Assembly: GCA_963204975.1 (NCBI GenBank) | Contig: CAUJJC010000272.1 | Span: forward strand, 32,402-96,401 | Length of the DNA: 64,000 nt | Direction of reading: 5' to 3' | Origin: Verrucomicrobiota bacterium | GTDB taxonomy: Bacteria; Verrucomicrobiota; Verrucomicrobiia; Verrucomicrobiales; Verrucomicrobiaceae | Shown here: positions 53,801-61,262 of the stretch, piece after piece | Numbering within the stretch: the stretch's first letter is position 1 | Layout of the letters: every line of letters begins with the position of its first letter | Position numbers and translations under genes: made by a program | The notes under the pieces: generated by a model | What the model was told of the DNA's origin: nothing | What the model saw: only the letters and a program-made list of their open reading frames with translations | Database searches by the model: none

Positions 53801-55652
53801 GCCAAACGCCCGCATTGATGGGTGTGCGCTGATCCTCAGGTGTGCCGGGCTTGCCGACCTTCGAATGCGTGAACACGCCGTGGCAGCCGTAGAGCCAGCC
53901 ATCGGGTCCCCAGAGGAAGGAGTTGAGTGTCTCGTGCGTGTCCTGGGAGCCCCAACCGTCGAGCAGGGCGTAGGCGGTGAAGGAAAGGCCGGGAACGGTG
54001 GGCAATTTGAGATCTGAGATCTGAGATTTCAGATCTGCCGGAGCAGGCTTATCACCCTCGCGAGGAATGAACATCAAATACGGTGCCGCCCCCACCCACA
54101 CGCCGCCGAAACCGACCTCGATGCCGCTGGCGAGGTTGAGGCCTTCGCAGAAGGTCTTCTTCGTCTCGTAGGTGCCGTCTCCGTCGCTGTCTTCGAGGAT
54201 GCGGATACGGTCCTTGCCAGCGCCGACCTCGCGGGGCTGCGGGTAGCTGTTGCCCTCGACGACCCATATCCGACCGCGCTCGTCGAAGCAGAAGGCGATG
54301 GGTTGCACGATGTCGGGCTCGGCAGCGATGAGGTCGGCTTTGAAGCCGGTGGGGAGTTGCAGATTCTTGAGTGCGTCCTGCGGCGACTGGCCGCGGGCAT
54401 ACTCGATCTGCGGCTTCAAGCCGGGGCCATACATCTTCACGGGCTTCACTTCGGCGGTCGTGTCCGTGCGCTTCTGCGTGAGGATAAAGACACCGCTTTT
54501 GTTGGCGGAGACGATGTCGGGCAAGCCATCGCCATTCACATCGCCCACGGTCACATCGACGCCGACGCTACTGACGGCATCGACGAGGTGCGGGATGAAA
54601 TCGACACCGCCCTTGCCGTCGCGCTTGGTTTCATACCAATACACGACGCGAGCACCGCGTTCGTCGGGGTCGTGGCCGTTGTGAGCCCAGTAGCGCTTAC
54701 CGGTGACAATGTCCTGGATGCCGTCACCATTGATATCCGCGAGCGCCGCAGCGTGCGGCTGCGAGAAGACGATGCCGTAGTCGTTGTCCGCCGGGTGTTC
54801 GCTGGCGAGCATGATTTGTTTCCACGTCGGCTGATTGGGCGCGGGCTTGTTCTGCAAATACACCGCCACGCCGTAGCGATGGGCTGCGAGGGATGTGAAG
54901 ACATCGTTGGTGCCATTGCCATCGAAGTCATACGCGAACATCTGCGCGCCACCGCCGACACCGGCGGCGAAGTTGTGCTGAGTCCAGTTCTCGGTTCTCG
55001 GTTCGCCGTTCCTGGTTGAGTTTTGCCACCAGCGCCGCGCTTCGAGCAGATCGAGTTTGCCATCGCCATTCACATCGCCCACGCCGAGGCCATGCGTGAA
55101 CTTCGCCACCTTCATGTCCTCGCTGATCGCGACGAAGGGCCACTTCTCCGTCGGCTTGTCCCAGTTCGGCGCGAACCAGCCAAACCGGCCTGCCGTGCTG
55201 CACACGATCTCGGGTTTGCCATCGCCGGTGATGTCGGTGAAGACGGGCGACTCGTTATCCACCACGTCGGCGACGATGTGCATGGGCCACGACTTGTCAT
55301 CGTGAACGCCGGGGTTCAGGTAGAGGCGCGCCTCCTTGCCAGGGAAGCCGAGGATGAGAATGTCGTTCTTCTTGTCGGCGTTGAAGTCGTGAACGTAGGC
55401 GAAGAAGTTGTCCGAGTAGCCATTGATGCTGAAGATCTTCGGCTCGTAGTAGGCATGCTTCACGGTGAAGGCCGGGCCTTCCCACCAAAACGGACCTGCC
55501 ACGATGTCAGGCTTGCCGTCGCCATTGATGTCGCCAATGCCAGCTCCTTCGGAATAGAAGTCGCCGTGGAGTTGCTGGCGCTGCCAAGTGATGTCGGTGG
55601 CGGCTTGCAGGGTGGAAGCAAGAAGCAGGACGAGAAGCGGGAGGCGGTGCAT
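50838..55652 (-). CDS. PVC-type heme-binding CxxCH protein with FG-GAP, GSDH-like propeller and HEAT regions
   Basis: A 1604-residue exported protein. The ATG at 55652 gives a signal peptide (HRLPLLVLLLASTLQA). Order: FG-GAP/VCBS-type repeats over the first ~430 residues (DINGDGKPDIVAGPFWWEG and several DINGDG or DVNGDG copies); a membrane-bound-dehydrogenase (TIGR02604-like) propeller region at ~450-830 (RGIWVVEGNSYP-like block, GFGGVWVGAAPYL); HEAT-like repeats to about 1290; a cytochrome c-type site SAVCGQCHAMFGEGQKVGPD at about 1324; and a C-terminal carbohydrate-binding-like beta domain. Such proteins are typical of Planctomycetes and Verrucomicrobia; the oxidised substrate is not known. 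It is 150 bp downstream of the putative M50 gene and probably a separate unit. Confidence 0.92.
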   Translation of the reverse strand: MHRLPLLVLLLASTLQAATDITWQRQQLHGDFYSEGAGIGDINGDGKPDIVAGPFWWEGPAFTVKHAYYEPKIFSINGYSDNFFAYVHDFNADKKNDILILGFPGKEARLYLNPGVHDDKSWPMHIVADVVDNESPVFTDITGDGKPEIVCSTAGRFGWFAPNWDKPTEKWPFVAISEDMKVAKFTHGLGVGDVNGDGKLDLLEARRWWQNSTRNGEPRTENWTQHNFAAGVGGGAQMFAYDFDGNGTNDVFTSLAAHRYGVAVYLQNKPAPNQPTWKQIMLASEHPADNDYGIVFSQPHAAALADINGDGIQDIVTGKRYWAHNGHDPDERGARVVYWYETKRDGKGGVDFIPHLVDAVSSVGVDVTVGDVNGDGLPDIVSANKSGVFILTQKRTDTTAEVKPVKMYGPGLKPQIEYARGQSPQDALKNLQLPTGFKADLIAAEPDIVQPIAFCFDERGRIWVVEGNSYPQPREVGAGKDRIRILEDSDGDGTYETKKTFCEGLNLASGIEVGFGGVWVGAAPYLMFIPREGDKPAPADLKSQISDLKLPTVPGLSFTAYALLDGWGSQDTHETLNSFLWGPDGWLYGCHGVFTHSKVGKPGTPEDQRTPINAGVWRYHPVRHVFEVFAHGTSNPWGLDYDQNGEFFVTACVIPHLYHIVPGARYHRQGGQHFNPYTYKDIETIADHAHYAGSIRDNAHWGGRDHGSLVQDDTNAAGGGHAHCGLAIYQSSQFPATYRNRLIFGNLHGHRLVTDYLDPHGSTYIGKHGSDFMRSNDMNFIPVTQKVGPDGSLYVSDWSDKQVCHRGSGAVEIWDRSNGRIYKVSYVGHQTAAAKVGVEASADPKRAPNTPAAPKSPKGSTPTAPFDLAKESDETLAKLAVQTENEWFSRQARRVLMERSVEGRLKGYEAERSLNDLSESASSETGRLRALWTLGCFSFNQWGVAASQKLKSASDRERAAAIRVLRSDGIGPDYLYDSFEKLATNDPSALVRRELASELRRAVPARVLPIARALLAHGEDKDDPYIPLLIWYGIEPLVGADPKAGLELAKVSKMPKVTEFIFRRMGAEESGRTGLLTLAAETKDAAVRDAMLDTVLKSARGGNKIRKPENWVALRAKVVSALAESKEPSTQVEATLLELEAFMGIEEAKQHFRALLTNASANASERLAALTLLLNVRDIASAPTLVSLIKSDDKVLTRHAVQGLATLAHPEMAEVLVAKFKAFDASTQLDAVNTLATTASGAKALLTAVKAKSIPSTMLSPFLARQLAALNNVDVSALLKDTFGDLNAPKADLEERKKKFRALLTKGDLAAADKAKGKVLFSAVCGQCHAMFGEGQKVGPDLTGSNRGNLDYLLDNVLDPNAVIGKDYQLNIFELKDGRVASGVVKEDSPSAVRIAMPGGLEQTITTSEIKKRTVSKVSTMPEGLFDALPVEQLRQLVAYLQTNATPAKADSGRSGPAIKVEGALEAETMTVLSKTGGSTRPQGMGGFGNKWSGGSQLWWVGAKPNDALTLALPVEKTGKFALKTVLTKARDYAICDIALDGKTVLTGFDGYNYPAVVVTDELDLGTHDLTAGEHKLTFSIKGINPQAVKSYMVGIDYVKLEAR
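54007..54036 (-). repeat. Coding microrepeat (GATCTGA units)
   Basis: Two perfect and one partial copies of a 7-mer (GATCTGA) lie inside the CxxCH gene and encode a KSQISDL-like linker between two beta-propeller parts, keeping the frame open. Confidence 0.6.
54986..55017 (-). repeat. Coding microrepeat (GGTTCTC units)
   Basis: Imperfect tandem copies of GGTTCTC in the FG-GAP region of the CxxCH gene encode TRNGEPRTEN-like sequence, a typical low-complexity insert. Confidence 0.55.
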
Positions 55653-55802
55653 GACGGGCGATGAATTGACGATGGCAGACGCTAACAGACGCAAGCGTCC
55701 TGAGACAAGCTTTGTGCGCAGGGTGCTGCGAGCTAAGCAGCGTTGGGCTCTCAAAACTATGCACCAACGAGTCGCGTGAGTTACACGACCAACAGGCACA
55801 CC

Positions 55803-56714
55803 CTACTGAACGTGCCAATCGCGCATCTTTGACATCGTAGCTGTAAACTCAGCATGGACCACATGGCTGGCGCTGGCGATGAGGCGGCCCGCCTTGCCGA
55901 AGGTCCACTCGACGGCGTAGCTGAGGCTGGTCCAGCCGTCCATCCAGGTGATCTTGTCGGAGGCGATGATCAGCATCGCGGCGACGATGTAGAGATTGCA
56001 CAGCATGATGAGCCAGCCGGAGAACGAAGTGCCGTTGCGCTTCAAGTCGCTCTGCTCAATGCGCAGGGTGCGCAGGGTGTAGCTGAGGTGAAACCACCAG
56101 GTGAAGCCGATCAGAAAGCAGAGCGTCTTCAGTGAATCGAACGGGATGGAAAATGAGCCGATCTGAATCTGCTGGATCGCTTCCAAGTTACCGAACAAAC
56201 CAGCAATGCCATACGCGACGATCACCATCACGGTGTAGGCCGGTATCAGGTAGGGCGCGAGGGAGATGAAGGTATTGCTTTTGTTCGTATCGACCCAACC
56301 GCCGTCGTGGCCGACGTGCCAGTCATAAACCACGGCCCCACAGAGCTTGGCAGCGATGATGTGCGACCACTCGTGACCGAAGACGTAAGCGATCATAAAG
56401 GTGTGCCGAGCAAAGGCGAAGATGGCCAGCCAGACGAGCCCGCCGAAACCGAACCAAACAAACTCCGTGGTCGCCAGCAGGGCTCCTCCGCGACTGGCCT
56501 GCAGCAGCAGCTCGGCGAAGCTAAAAATGCTGATCACCGCCAAGGGCAGCAGGAACAACCAGCCGACGAGGGTCTTGCAATCGAGGATGAACTCGTGCCA
56601 GTCCGCTCCCGTGCGGCGACGTGTGTCCAGCCGTGAACGGTCGTCCTTGCGCTGTTTCTGATCAGCGTGGGGCTTGTTGGAGCGCCGGGCGGCACGTTGG
56701 AGAGCGATGGCCAT
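55803..56714 (-). CDS. Putative M50-like integral membrane metalloprotease
   Basis: A 303-residue multi-pass protein with a basic, hydrophilic N-terminal ~45 residues and about six membrane segments. One segment carries a zinc-binding HExxH motif (YVFGHEWSHIIAAK), the position and membrane setting of site-2 proteases. A later STFISLAPYLIP-like stretch (NTFISLAPYLIPAY) resembles the region around the third ligand in M50 proteins, but no clear NxxPxPxxDG is present, so enzymatic activity is uncertain. It is the last of four same-strand genes with a zinc-ribbon ExbB and two ExbD-like proteins, 76 bp behind the second. An inverted repeat overlaps its likely promoter. The substrate is unknown. Confidence 0.65.
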   Translation of the reverse strand: MAIALQRAARRSNKPHADQKQRKDDRSRLDTRRRTGADWHEFILDCKTLVGWLFLLPLAVISIFSFAELLLQASRGGALLATTEFVWFGFGGLVWLAIFAFARHTFMIAYVFGHEWSHIIAAKLCGAVVYDWHVGHDGGWVDTNKSNTFISLAPYLIPAYTVMVIVAYGIAGLFGNLEAIQQIQIGSFSIPFDSLKTLCFLIGFTWWFHLSYTLRTLRIEQSDLKRNGTSFSGWLIMLCNLYIVAAMLIIASDKITWMDGWTSLSYAVEWTFGKAGRLIASASHVVHAEFTATMSKMRDWHVQ

Positions 56715-56720
56715 GTGTTG

Positions 56721-56743
56721 TTCACATTGTTAACAAATGTGAA
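56721..56743 (-). promoter_or_regulatory. Inverted repeat overlapping the promoter of the M50-like gene
   Basis: TTCACATT-GTTAAC-AAATGTGAA is an 11-bp-arm palindrome with one bulged A, ending 7 bp upstream of the start codon. On the minus strand a possible promoter TTGGCA-N17-TAACAA overlaps it. It could be an operator giving autoregulation or repression. Confidence 0.45.
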
Positions 56744-56790
56744 GTATTTTGCCAACAACGTTCCGTGACGTTTTTTGTGACTGCCGCCGC

Positions 56791-57897
56791 CTAATCGAGC
56801 TGCTCCTTCGGCGCGGCAATCTCCACCCGCTGCACCGGCGCATTGACGGGCGGCGGAGTGAAGGGCGAAATGGTGACGCCAGGGAGCCGCATCGCGTAGA
56901 AATCCTGGGCATAAATCTGCCAGCCCACGGGCACGCCCACAGCATCCGCCACTTCGCGGGCCGTGAGGTAGGTCTCCACAGAGTCCTTCACCACGTAGAG
57001 CCAGACGATTTTGTTGGGCTCCGTCTTGAGCTTGCGCATGTAGCGCTGGAAAAAGGAAGCCGGGTTGCGCAGATCCTGGGCGGTCTCACCAGCGCCCTCC
57101 TGCGGAATCAAATTGAGGTTCATCACAGGGGCCGTGGCGACGGGCACCAGCTTGGCCTGAATGGATCGATCACCGATGCGCGCGCGGTCGAAGTAGGCGA
57201 GGAGCTTGTCCTTGGAATACGTGATCTGGGCCGCCGGGGTGGTGGAAGTGACCTTGGGATGATTGGGCGAGAGCAAAGTATCACGGTTCTTGGCGACTTC
57301 CTTCTGCACAATGTCGAGGAATGACCGGTCATTGAGGTAGAGCACGCGTCCTTTGGCGACGAGGAAGTTCTCACGCACGGCCCCCTGCGGAACGGGGCGC
57401 GGATTGGGAATGCGAACGTATTGAGGAGGCGGGGGCTTGAAGACAGGAGTGTCATCGAGGAGTTTCTTCAGGCGCTCGAGTTCGGCGAAGAGCTTGTCGA
57501 GTTCCTTCTTGTCCTTGTCGCGATCATACTTGGCGCGCTCGATTTTTTTGCGCAGTTCGTCCAGGTCCATGAACTTCACCTGGTTCTGCACCTCGGTGAG
57601 GTCGATGGTCTTCAGTTGTTCGGTGGTGAGCTTGATCTTCTGCTCGGACTCCACAATTTTTTTGTTCACTTCATCAGGCTCGTTTTCGGGCTTGGGCAGA
57701 GCGTTGACCTTGGCCAGCAGTTCATCGTGTTGTTGCTGGGTAACGGGCGGGAGATCAGAGAGCACCCTGTTGATCGACTGCGCGATATTCAGGCTGACCA
57801 TGATGAAGACGATCATGAGCACGCCGACCACGTTGGTCACGGTGTCCATGAGGGAATCGAGGTTCAGCTCGGAGCTGTCAGCTTTGCGCTTGGCCAT
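56791..57897 (-). CDS. ExbD/TolR-like protein with long coiled coil (second copy)
   Basis: A 368-residue inner-membrane protein. The short cytoplasmic N-terminus LNLDSLMDTVTNVVGVLMIV contains an Asp just before the single membrane segment, as in ExbD/TolR/MotB-type stator proteins. It is followed by a coiled coil (residues ~55-170) and a folded periplasmic domain with no known motif, longer than normal ExbD (about 140 aa). It starts 6 bp behind the other ExbD-like gene, and a zinc-ribbon MotA/ExbB gene precedes both, so they likely form one proton-driven complex. Confidence 0.8.
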   Translation of the reverse strand: MAKRKADSSELNLDSLMDTVTNVVGVLMIVFIMVSLNIAQSINRVLSDLPPVTQQQHDELLAKVNALPKPENEPDEVNKKIVESEQKIKLTTEQLKTIDLTEVQNQVKFMDLDELRKKIERAKYDRDKDKKELDKLFAELERLKKLLDDTPVFKPPPPQYVRIPNPRPVPQGAVRENFLVAKGRVLYLNDRSFLDIVQKEVAKNRDTLLSPNHPKVTSTTPAAQITYSKDKLLAYFDRARIGDRSIQAKLVPVATAPVMNLNLIPQEGAGETAQDLRNPASFFQRYMRKLKTEPNKIVWLYVVKDSVETYLTAREVADAVGVPVGWQIYAQDFYAMRLPGVTISPFTPPPVNAPVQRVEIAAPKEQLD

Positions 57898-57903
57898 GAG
57901 TCG

Positions 57904-58797
57904 TTAGGGCGCTTTGGGTTCCGGTGGAGGAGGTGGCTGGTAGTCCGCAGGCACGGAGCCCACCTTCCCCTCTTTCTCACCGAAGAGGGAGGTGTCGATG
58001 TCGCCACGGCCTGGGATGAGCAGTCGGCTGACCTTGATGCCGTATTTGCTCTGCGCCCAGCCGCCACCGCGATTGTAGGCTGTGGTGCCATCGTCACGGA
58101 GCAGGAAAACAAGCTGGGCGTTGTCGCGCTCGCGTGACACCTGGGTGAGGAAGTAATTGAAGGGAGCGCTGGCGATAATGGTCGGCTCGGTGGCGGCCAG
58201 CGTTTCGGTTTTGTCGCCCACCTTGAAGGTGAGCTTGGCACCGCTGGCTTCGACAAAGAAGAGCTTGGCGGCTCCGGTCCCAGAGCCGCTGGGCTGGACG
58301 ACGACGGGCGGTGGCTTCTTGTCAGGCGGGATCTGCCGTTTCTTGATCTCCTCTGTCAGCTTGGCGATTTCCACCTTGGTCTCGGTGGCCTGCTTTTTGA
58401 GGCCTTCGATTTCGAGCAGCAGATTGTCCAGTTCCTTGAGCAAGGCCTGGCTCATCGCCTTGTTCTGTTCCTGAATATCCTTGGAGGAGGTCATCAGCTT
58501 GCGCAGCTTGGCAAGGCGGTCCTCTTTCTCTTTCTGATCCTGCTGGAGAGCGGCGAGGCGTCTCTTGAGTTCTTCCAGGAGCTTCGCGTAGTCCTCGCGG
58601 ATCTTGAGTTCGCGGAGCATCTGCTGGTAGGACTTGGCCAGCTCCACTTCCGCCTTGGTGCGCCCATCGCCCTGCTTGGCCTGTGAGACGCACATGACGA
58701 CGATGATCATGATCAGCGCACCAATGAGGCAGGCGAGGATGCTCAGGAAGGGAAAGAGCGAGACCTCGTCACCGGAAGATGAGCGTCGTTTGGCCAT
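57904..58797 (-). CDS. ExbD/TolR-like protein with coiled coil (first copy)
   Basis: A 297-residue protein with one N-terminal membrane segment (FPFLSILACLIGALIMIIVV) preceded by a Ser/Asp/Glu stretch, a ~110-residue coiled coil (MLRELKIREDYAKLLEEL), a Pro-rich linker and a small C-terminal beta-rich domain (AKLFFVEASGAKLTFKV). It differs from the second copy, so the pair is likely a heterodimer. The membrane-proximal Asp that binds protons in ExbD is less clear here; Asp10 just before the segment is a candidate. Coupled by 6 bp to the next gene. Confidence 0.75.
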   Translation of the reverse strand: MAKRRSSSGDEVSLFPFLSILACLIGALIMIIVVMCVSQAKQGDGRTKAEVELAKSYQQMLRELKIREDYAKLLEELKRRLAALQQDQKEKEDRLAKLRKLMTSSKDIQEQNKAMSQALLKELDNLLLEIEGLKKQATETKVEIAKLTEEIKKRQIPPDKKPPPVVVQPSGSGTGAAKLFFVEASGAKLTFKVGDKTETLAATEPTIIASAPFNYFLTQVSRERDNAQLVFLLRDDGTTAYNRGGGWAQSKYGIKVSRLLIPGRGDIDTSLFGEKEGKVGSVPADYQPPPPPEPKAP

Positions 58798-58854
58798 GCG
58801 AAGAGATGGGGCGGAGGAAGGGCGGGAATGCCGGGGCTTTGAAGAATTGGGCGG

Positions 58855-60291
58855 TTAGCTTCCGAACCAGCTCTTCTTTTTCACCTGCTGGATCAGCACC
58901 TGTTTTTCGCCGAGTTCCTTCAGCACGTTGTTGAGCCCCTGGAGGCCGCTGGCGAGGGTGCGAATGTAATCGGAGGCACGGGTGGTGGAATCGGTGATGC
59001 TGCCGGTCACATCCTCGCGCATCTTCATCATCGTTTTGCTGAACTCGGTGGCGACGAGGTTGGCGTGGGCGTCAGCGCGTTTATCGAGGTTGGTCGCCTG
59101 CTCGCCGATCTTGGCTGTGACCGCTTTGAGATCCTCAATGAGTTCCTGCTGGGCGCGGGTGATGGCTTTGGACAGGTTTTCGACAAAGGCTCCCATCTCG
59201 CCACCGCCGAACATGCCAGCCAGTTCGGAGCCGGCTCCGTCATTCAGGCGAGGCATGAGCACTTCGGTGCAGTAGGCGTCGATGTCGTTGAGATTGTCAT
59301 CCTCCGCCTTGGCAAGCGTGGCCATGGGGAAATTCAGGAACATCGCGAGCACAAGGCCAAGCAGGGTGGTATCGAACGCGGTGCCCAGGCCGCTGGTGAC
59401 CTTGCTGATGGAGGCGATGATCTTTTCCACATCGGCGGCATTCGTCAGGTCCATGCTGCCAATGGCCTGCGAGAGACCGAGCACGGTGCCGATGAAGCCA
59501 AGGATGGGAATCGCCCAGAGGAACACCTTGATCAAAGCATAGCTACCGCCGATGCGGGCGCTGTCGATATTGGACTGGGAGTCCATCATGCTGGAGACCT
59601 CGCCGTTGTTGGTGCGCACCTCGAAGAGTTCGAGCGCTTTGCGCATACGGTTCACGATCATGCTGTCGCGCAGGCGGACGGGGAAGGAATACAAGCGGTC
59701 GATAAACTCGGCGACGTTGTCCTTATTGATCTCCTGGCTGATCTCGTGAGGCAAGATTTCAATGAGGAAGGCTGTGCGCTGGTGGCGTAGCTTCTGCCAC
59801 TTGAGATAGAGCATCGCGAGAGCCCAAAAGAAGAACCACGTCTCCATGTAGTTCACCCAGGTGCGCTCGTAGAACAGGTCGTGAATGTAGTCGGCTGCAT
59901 TCATCGGCGAGGTGCCATAAGCACCGGAACCCAAAGGAAAAAGAAGGGCATACCAGCCAATGGCAGCCACGGTGCCAATCACGACGCTGAGCAAAATATT
60001 GGGATTGGCCGGATCAGCTTCCGCCCAGCCGCTGCGCTGTGGCTTGGTGGCACTGGAGTAACCGGCTGCCGATTGCGCGCCTCCTTCCATCTCGTGCTGC
60101 TTCTCCCCTGCCCATGCCTGACTGATGTCCGTTGGCTGAGGAATGCCTCCCGCATCTACCTCAGGGGCAGGTGCCGGTCCGAAATCAGGGATTTGCAACT
60201 TGGTATCGCAACCAGGACAGCGGACCGTTTTGCCGACCATGTCTGGCTCGGCTTGGAGAGTCATGCTGCAGGATGGGCATTTGAATTTCAC
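58855..60291 (-). CDS. Zinc-ribbon MotA/TolQ/ExbB proton-channel protein
   Basis: A 478-residue membrane protein. The N-terminus is a zinc ribbon (CPSC at 5-8, CPGC at 25-28, within KTVRCPGCDTKLQIP), followed by a Pro-rich spacer, a membrane segment at about 80, and the MotA/TolQ/ExbB domain at about 250-340 (FLWAIPILGFIGTVLGLSQ; LGTAFDTTLLGLVLAMFLNF). The C-terminal ~100 residues are a charged helical tail. It is the first gene of the ExbB-ExbD-ExbD-M50 group. Energised by proton flow, such complexes drive TonB-like, gliding or envelope-constricting work. The partner process is unknown, but two long-tailed ExbD proteins suggest a Tol/Mot-like periplasm-spanning device. Confidence 0.85.
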   Translation of the reverse strand: MKFKCPSCSMTLQAEPDMVGKTVRCPGCDTKLQIPDFGPAPAPEVDAGGIPQPTDISQAWAGEKQHEMEGGAQSAAGYSSATKPQRSGWAEADPANPNILLSVVIGTVAAIGWYALLFPLGSGAYGTSPMNAADYIHDLFYERTWVNYMETWFFFWALAMLYLKWQKLRHQRTAFLIEILPHEISQEINKDNVAEFIDRLYSFPVRLRDSMIVNRMRKALELFEVRTNNGEVSSMMDSQSNIDSARIGGSYALIKVFLWAIPILGFIGTVLGLSQAIGSMDLTNAADVEKIIASISKVTSGLGTAFDTTLLGLVLAMFLNFPMATLAKAEDDNLNDIDAYCTEVLMPRLNDGAGSELAGMFGGGEMGAFVENLSKAITRAQQELIEDLKAVTAKIGEQATNLDKRADAHANLVATEFSKTMMKMREDVTGSITDSTTRASDYIRTLASGLQGLNNVLKELGEKQVLIQQVKKKSWFGS

Positions 60292-60598
60292 GGTTGGGAA
60301 TCCTCCGGGTGTAAGTGATGAGCGTGGTAAGGGGAAATGAAGGGCAAAACAAAGCGTCCTTTGTCAGGGCGTTTTTTCACGACGATTGATGTCCGCCAAG
60401 GGAGACGACATCAACCTCGTTTTCTTGGAACGAGTGCAACGAAGTTCTTCACGGTGGCGAACTCATGCGATGAGATCACGGAACCATCTACGAGGCGAGC
60501 CCAGAATCTGGACGTTTTTCCGCCTTCGAAGTCGAGTGCCCGTTGCGGTGGGCCATTTCGAAAGTCCCGTCGTTGTGATCAATCCATCCCACGAGTGC
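60292..60598. other. Intergenic region upstream of the ExbB gene (within a 381-bp gap)
   Basis: Between the ExbB start and the rplQ terminator. It holds a small plus-strand hairpin with six T (about 60355-60377) that has no plus-strand gene to serve. Nothing else recognised; the long plus-strand frame across it is antisense to rplQ. Confidence 0.5.
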
Positions 60599-60634
60599 AA
60601 AAACAAAGCGCGAAGGCCTCTCGACCTCCGCGCT
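60599..60634 (-). terminator. Rho-independent terminator of the rpoA-rplQ operon
   Basis: On the minus strand a stem of about 10-12 bp (AGCGCGGAGG with CCTTCGCGCT, including G-T pairs) is followed by TTTGTTTTT. It lies 38 bp downstream of the rplQ stop. Confidence 0.85.
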
Positions 60635-60672
60635 CAGGGTTGGGTTGGAACTGTTATCGGACAGCGACCGGG

Positions 60673-61236
60673 CTATTCCTCCGCCTTCGGAGCCTTGGCC
60701 TTGCGTGTGCGCTTCTTGGGAGCTGCATCCGAAGCTGCTTCTTCAGCAGCCGGAGCGGATGCAGGAGCTTCTTCAGCCACGACTTCGGCTTCCGCAGGAG
60801 CGGCAGCTTCGAAGACCTTCAGCGGCTTCGGCGTATCCATCCACTCGATGTAGGCCATCGGAGCAGCGTCTGAGCGGCGCTGGCCGAGCTTGGTGATGCG
60901 AGTGTAGCCACCTGCACGGTCCTTGTGAGCCGGAGCAATCTCGGAAAAGAGAATGCGCACGGCTTTCACATTGTTGTCCAGCTTGGCGATCGCCAGACGG
61001 CGATAGTGCAGTGCCTTGGGAGTGTCGTTGGTCAGGTCTGAACGGCCTTCATTGGCCACGAGGGCCTTCTTGCCGAGGGTCAGCATCTTTTCTGCCAGCG
61101 GACGCACAGCCTTGGCCTTGGCCACGGTGGTGCGAATGCGGCGATGTTCGATCAGGCTGACGATCAGGTTCGACAACAGCGCCTTACGATGGGCTGGCCG
61201 ACGCTGAAGTTTAGTTGTCTTGAGTCTATGTCTCAT
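60673..61236 (-). CDS. rplQ: 50S ribosomal protein L17 with Ala/Glu-rich C-terminal extension
   Basis: A 187-residue protein. The conserved core is residues 1-~125: MRHRLKTTKLQRRPAHRKAL, then SLIEHRRIRTTVAKAKAVRP and YTRITKLGQRRSDAAPMAYIE. A ~60-residue tail rich in Ala, Glu and Lys (AAAPAEAEVVAEEAPAS) extends beyond the usual ~120-residue length. L17 is a large-subunit protein near the exit tunnel; the tail is probably solvent-exposed. It follows rpoA by 26 bp, the common bacterial order, and is closed by a terminator. Confidence 0.96.
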   Translation of the reverse strand: MRHRLKTTKLQRRPAHRKALLSNLIVSLIEHRRIRTTVAKAKAVRPLAEKMLTLGKKALVANEGRSDLTNDTPKALHYRRLAIAKLDNNVKAVRILFSEIAPAHKDRAGGYTRITKLGQRRSDAAPMAYIEWMDTPKPLKVFEAAAPAEAEVVAEEAPASAPAAEEAASDAAPKKRTRKAKAPKAEE

Positions 61237-61262
61237 ATCCTTGTTCTCCGGTCGATAGTGTT

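Noticed and set aside
60337-60873. 178-residue plus-strand frame
   Set aside because: Overlaps rplQ antisense and its terminator.
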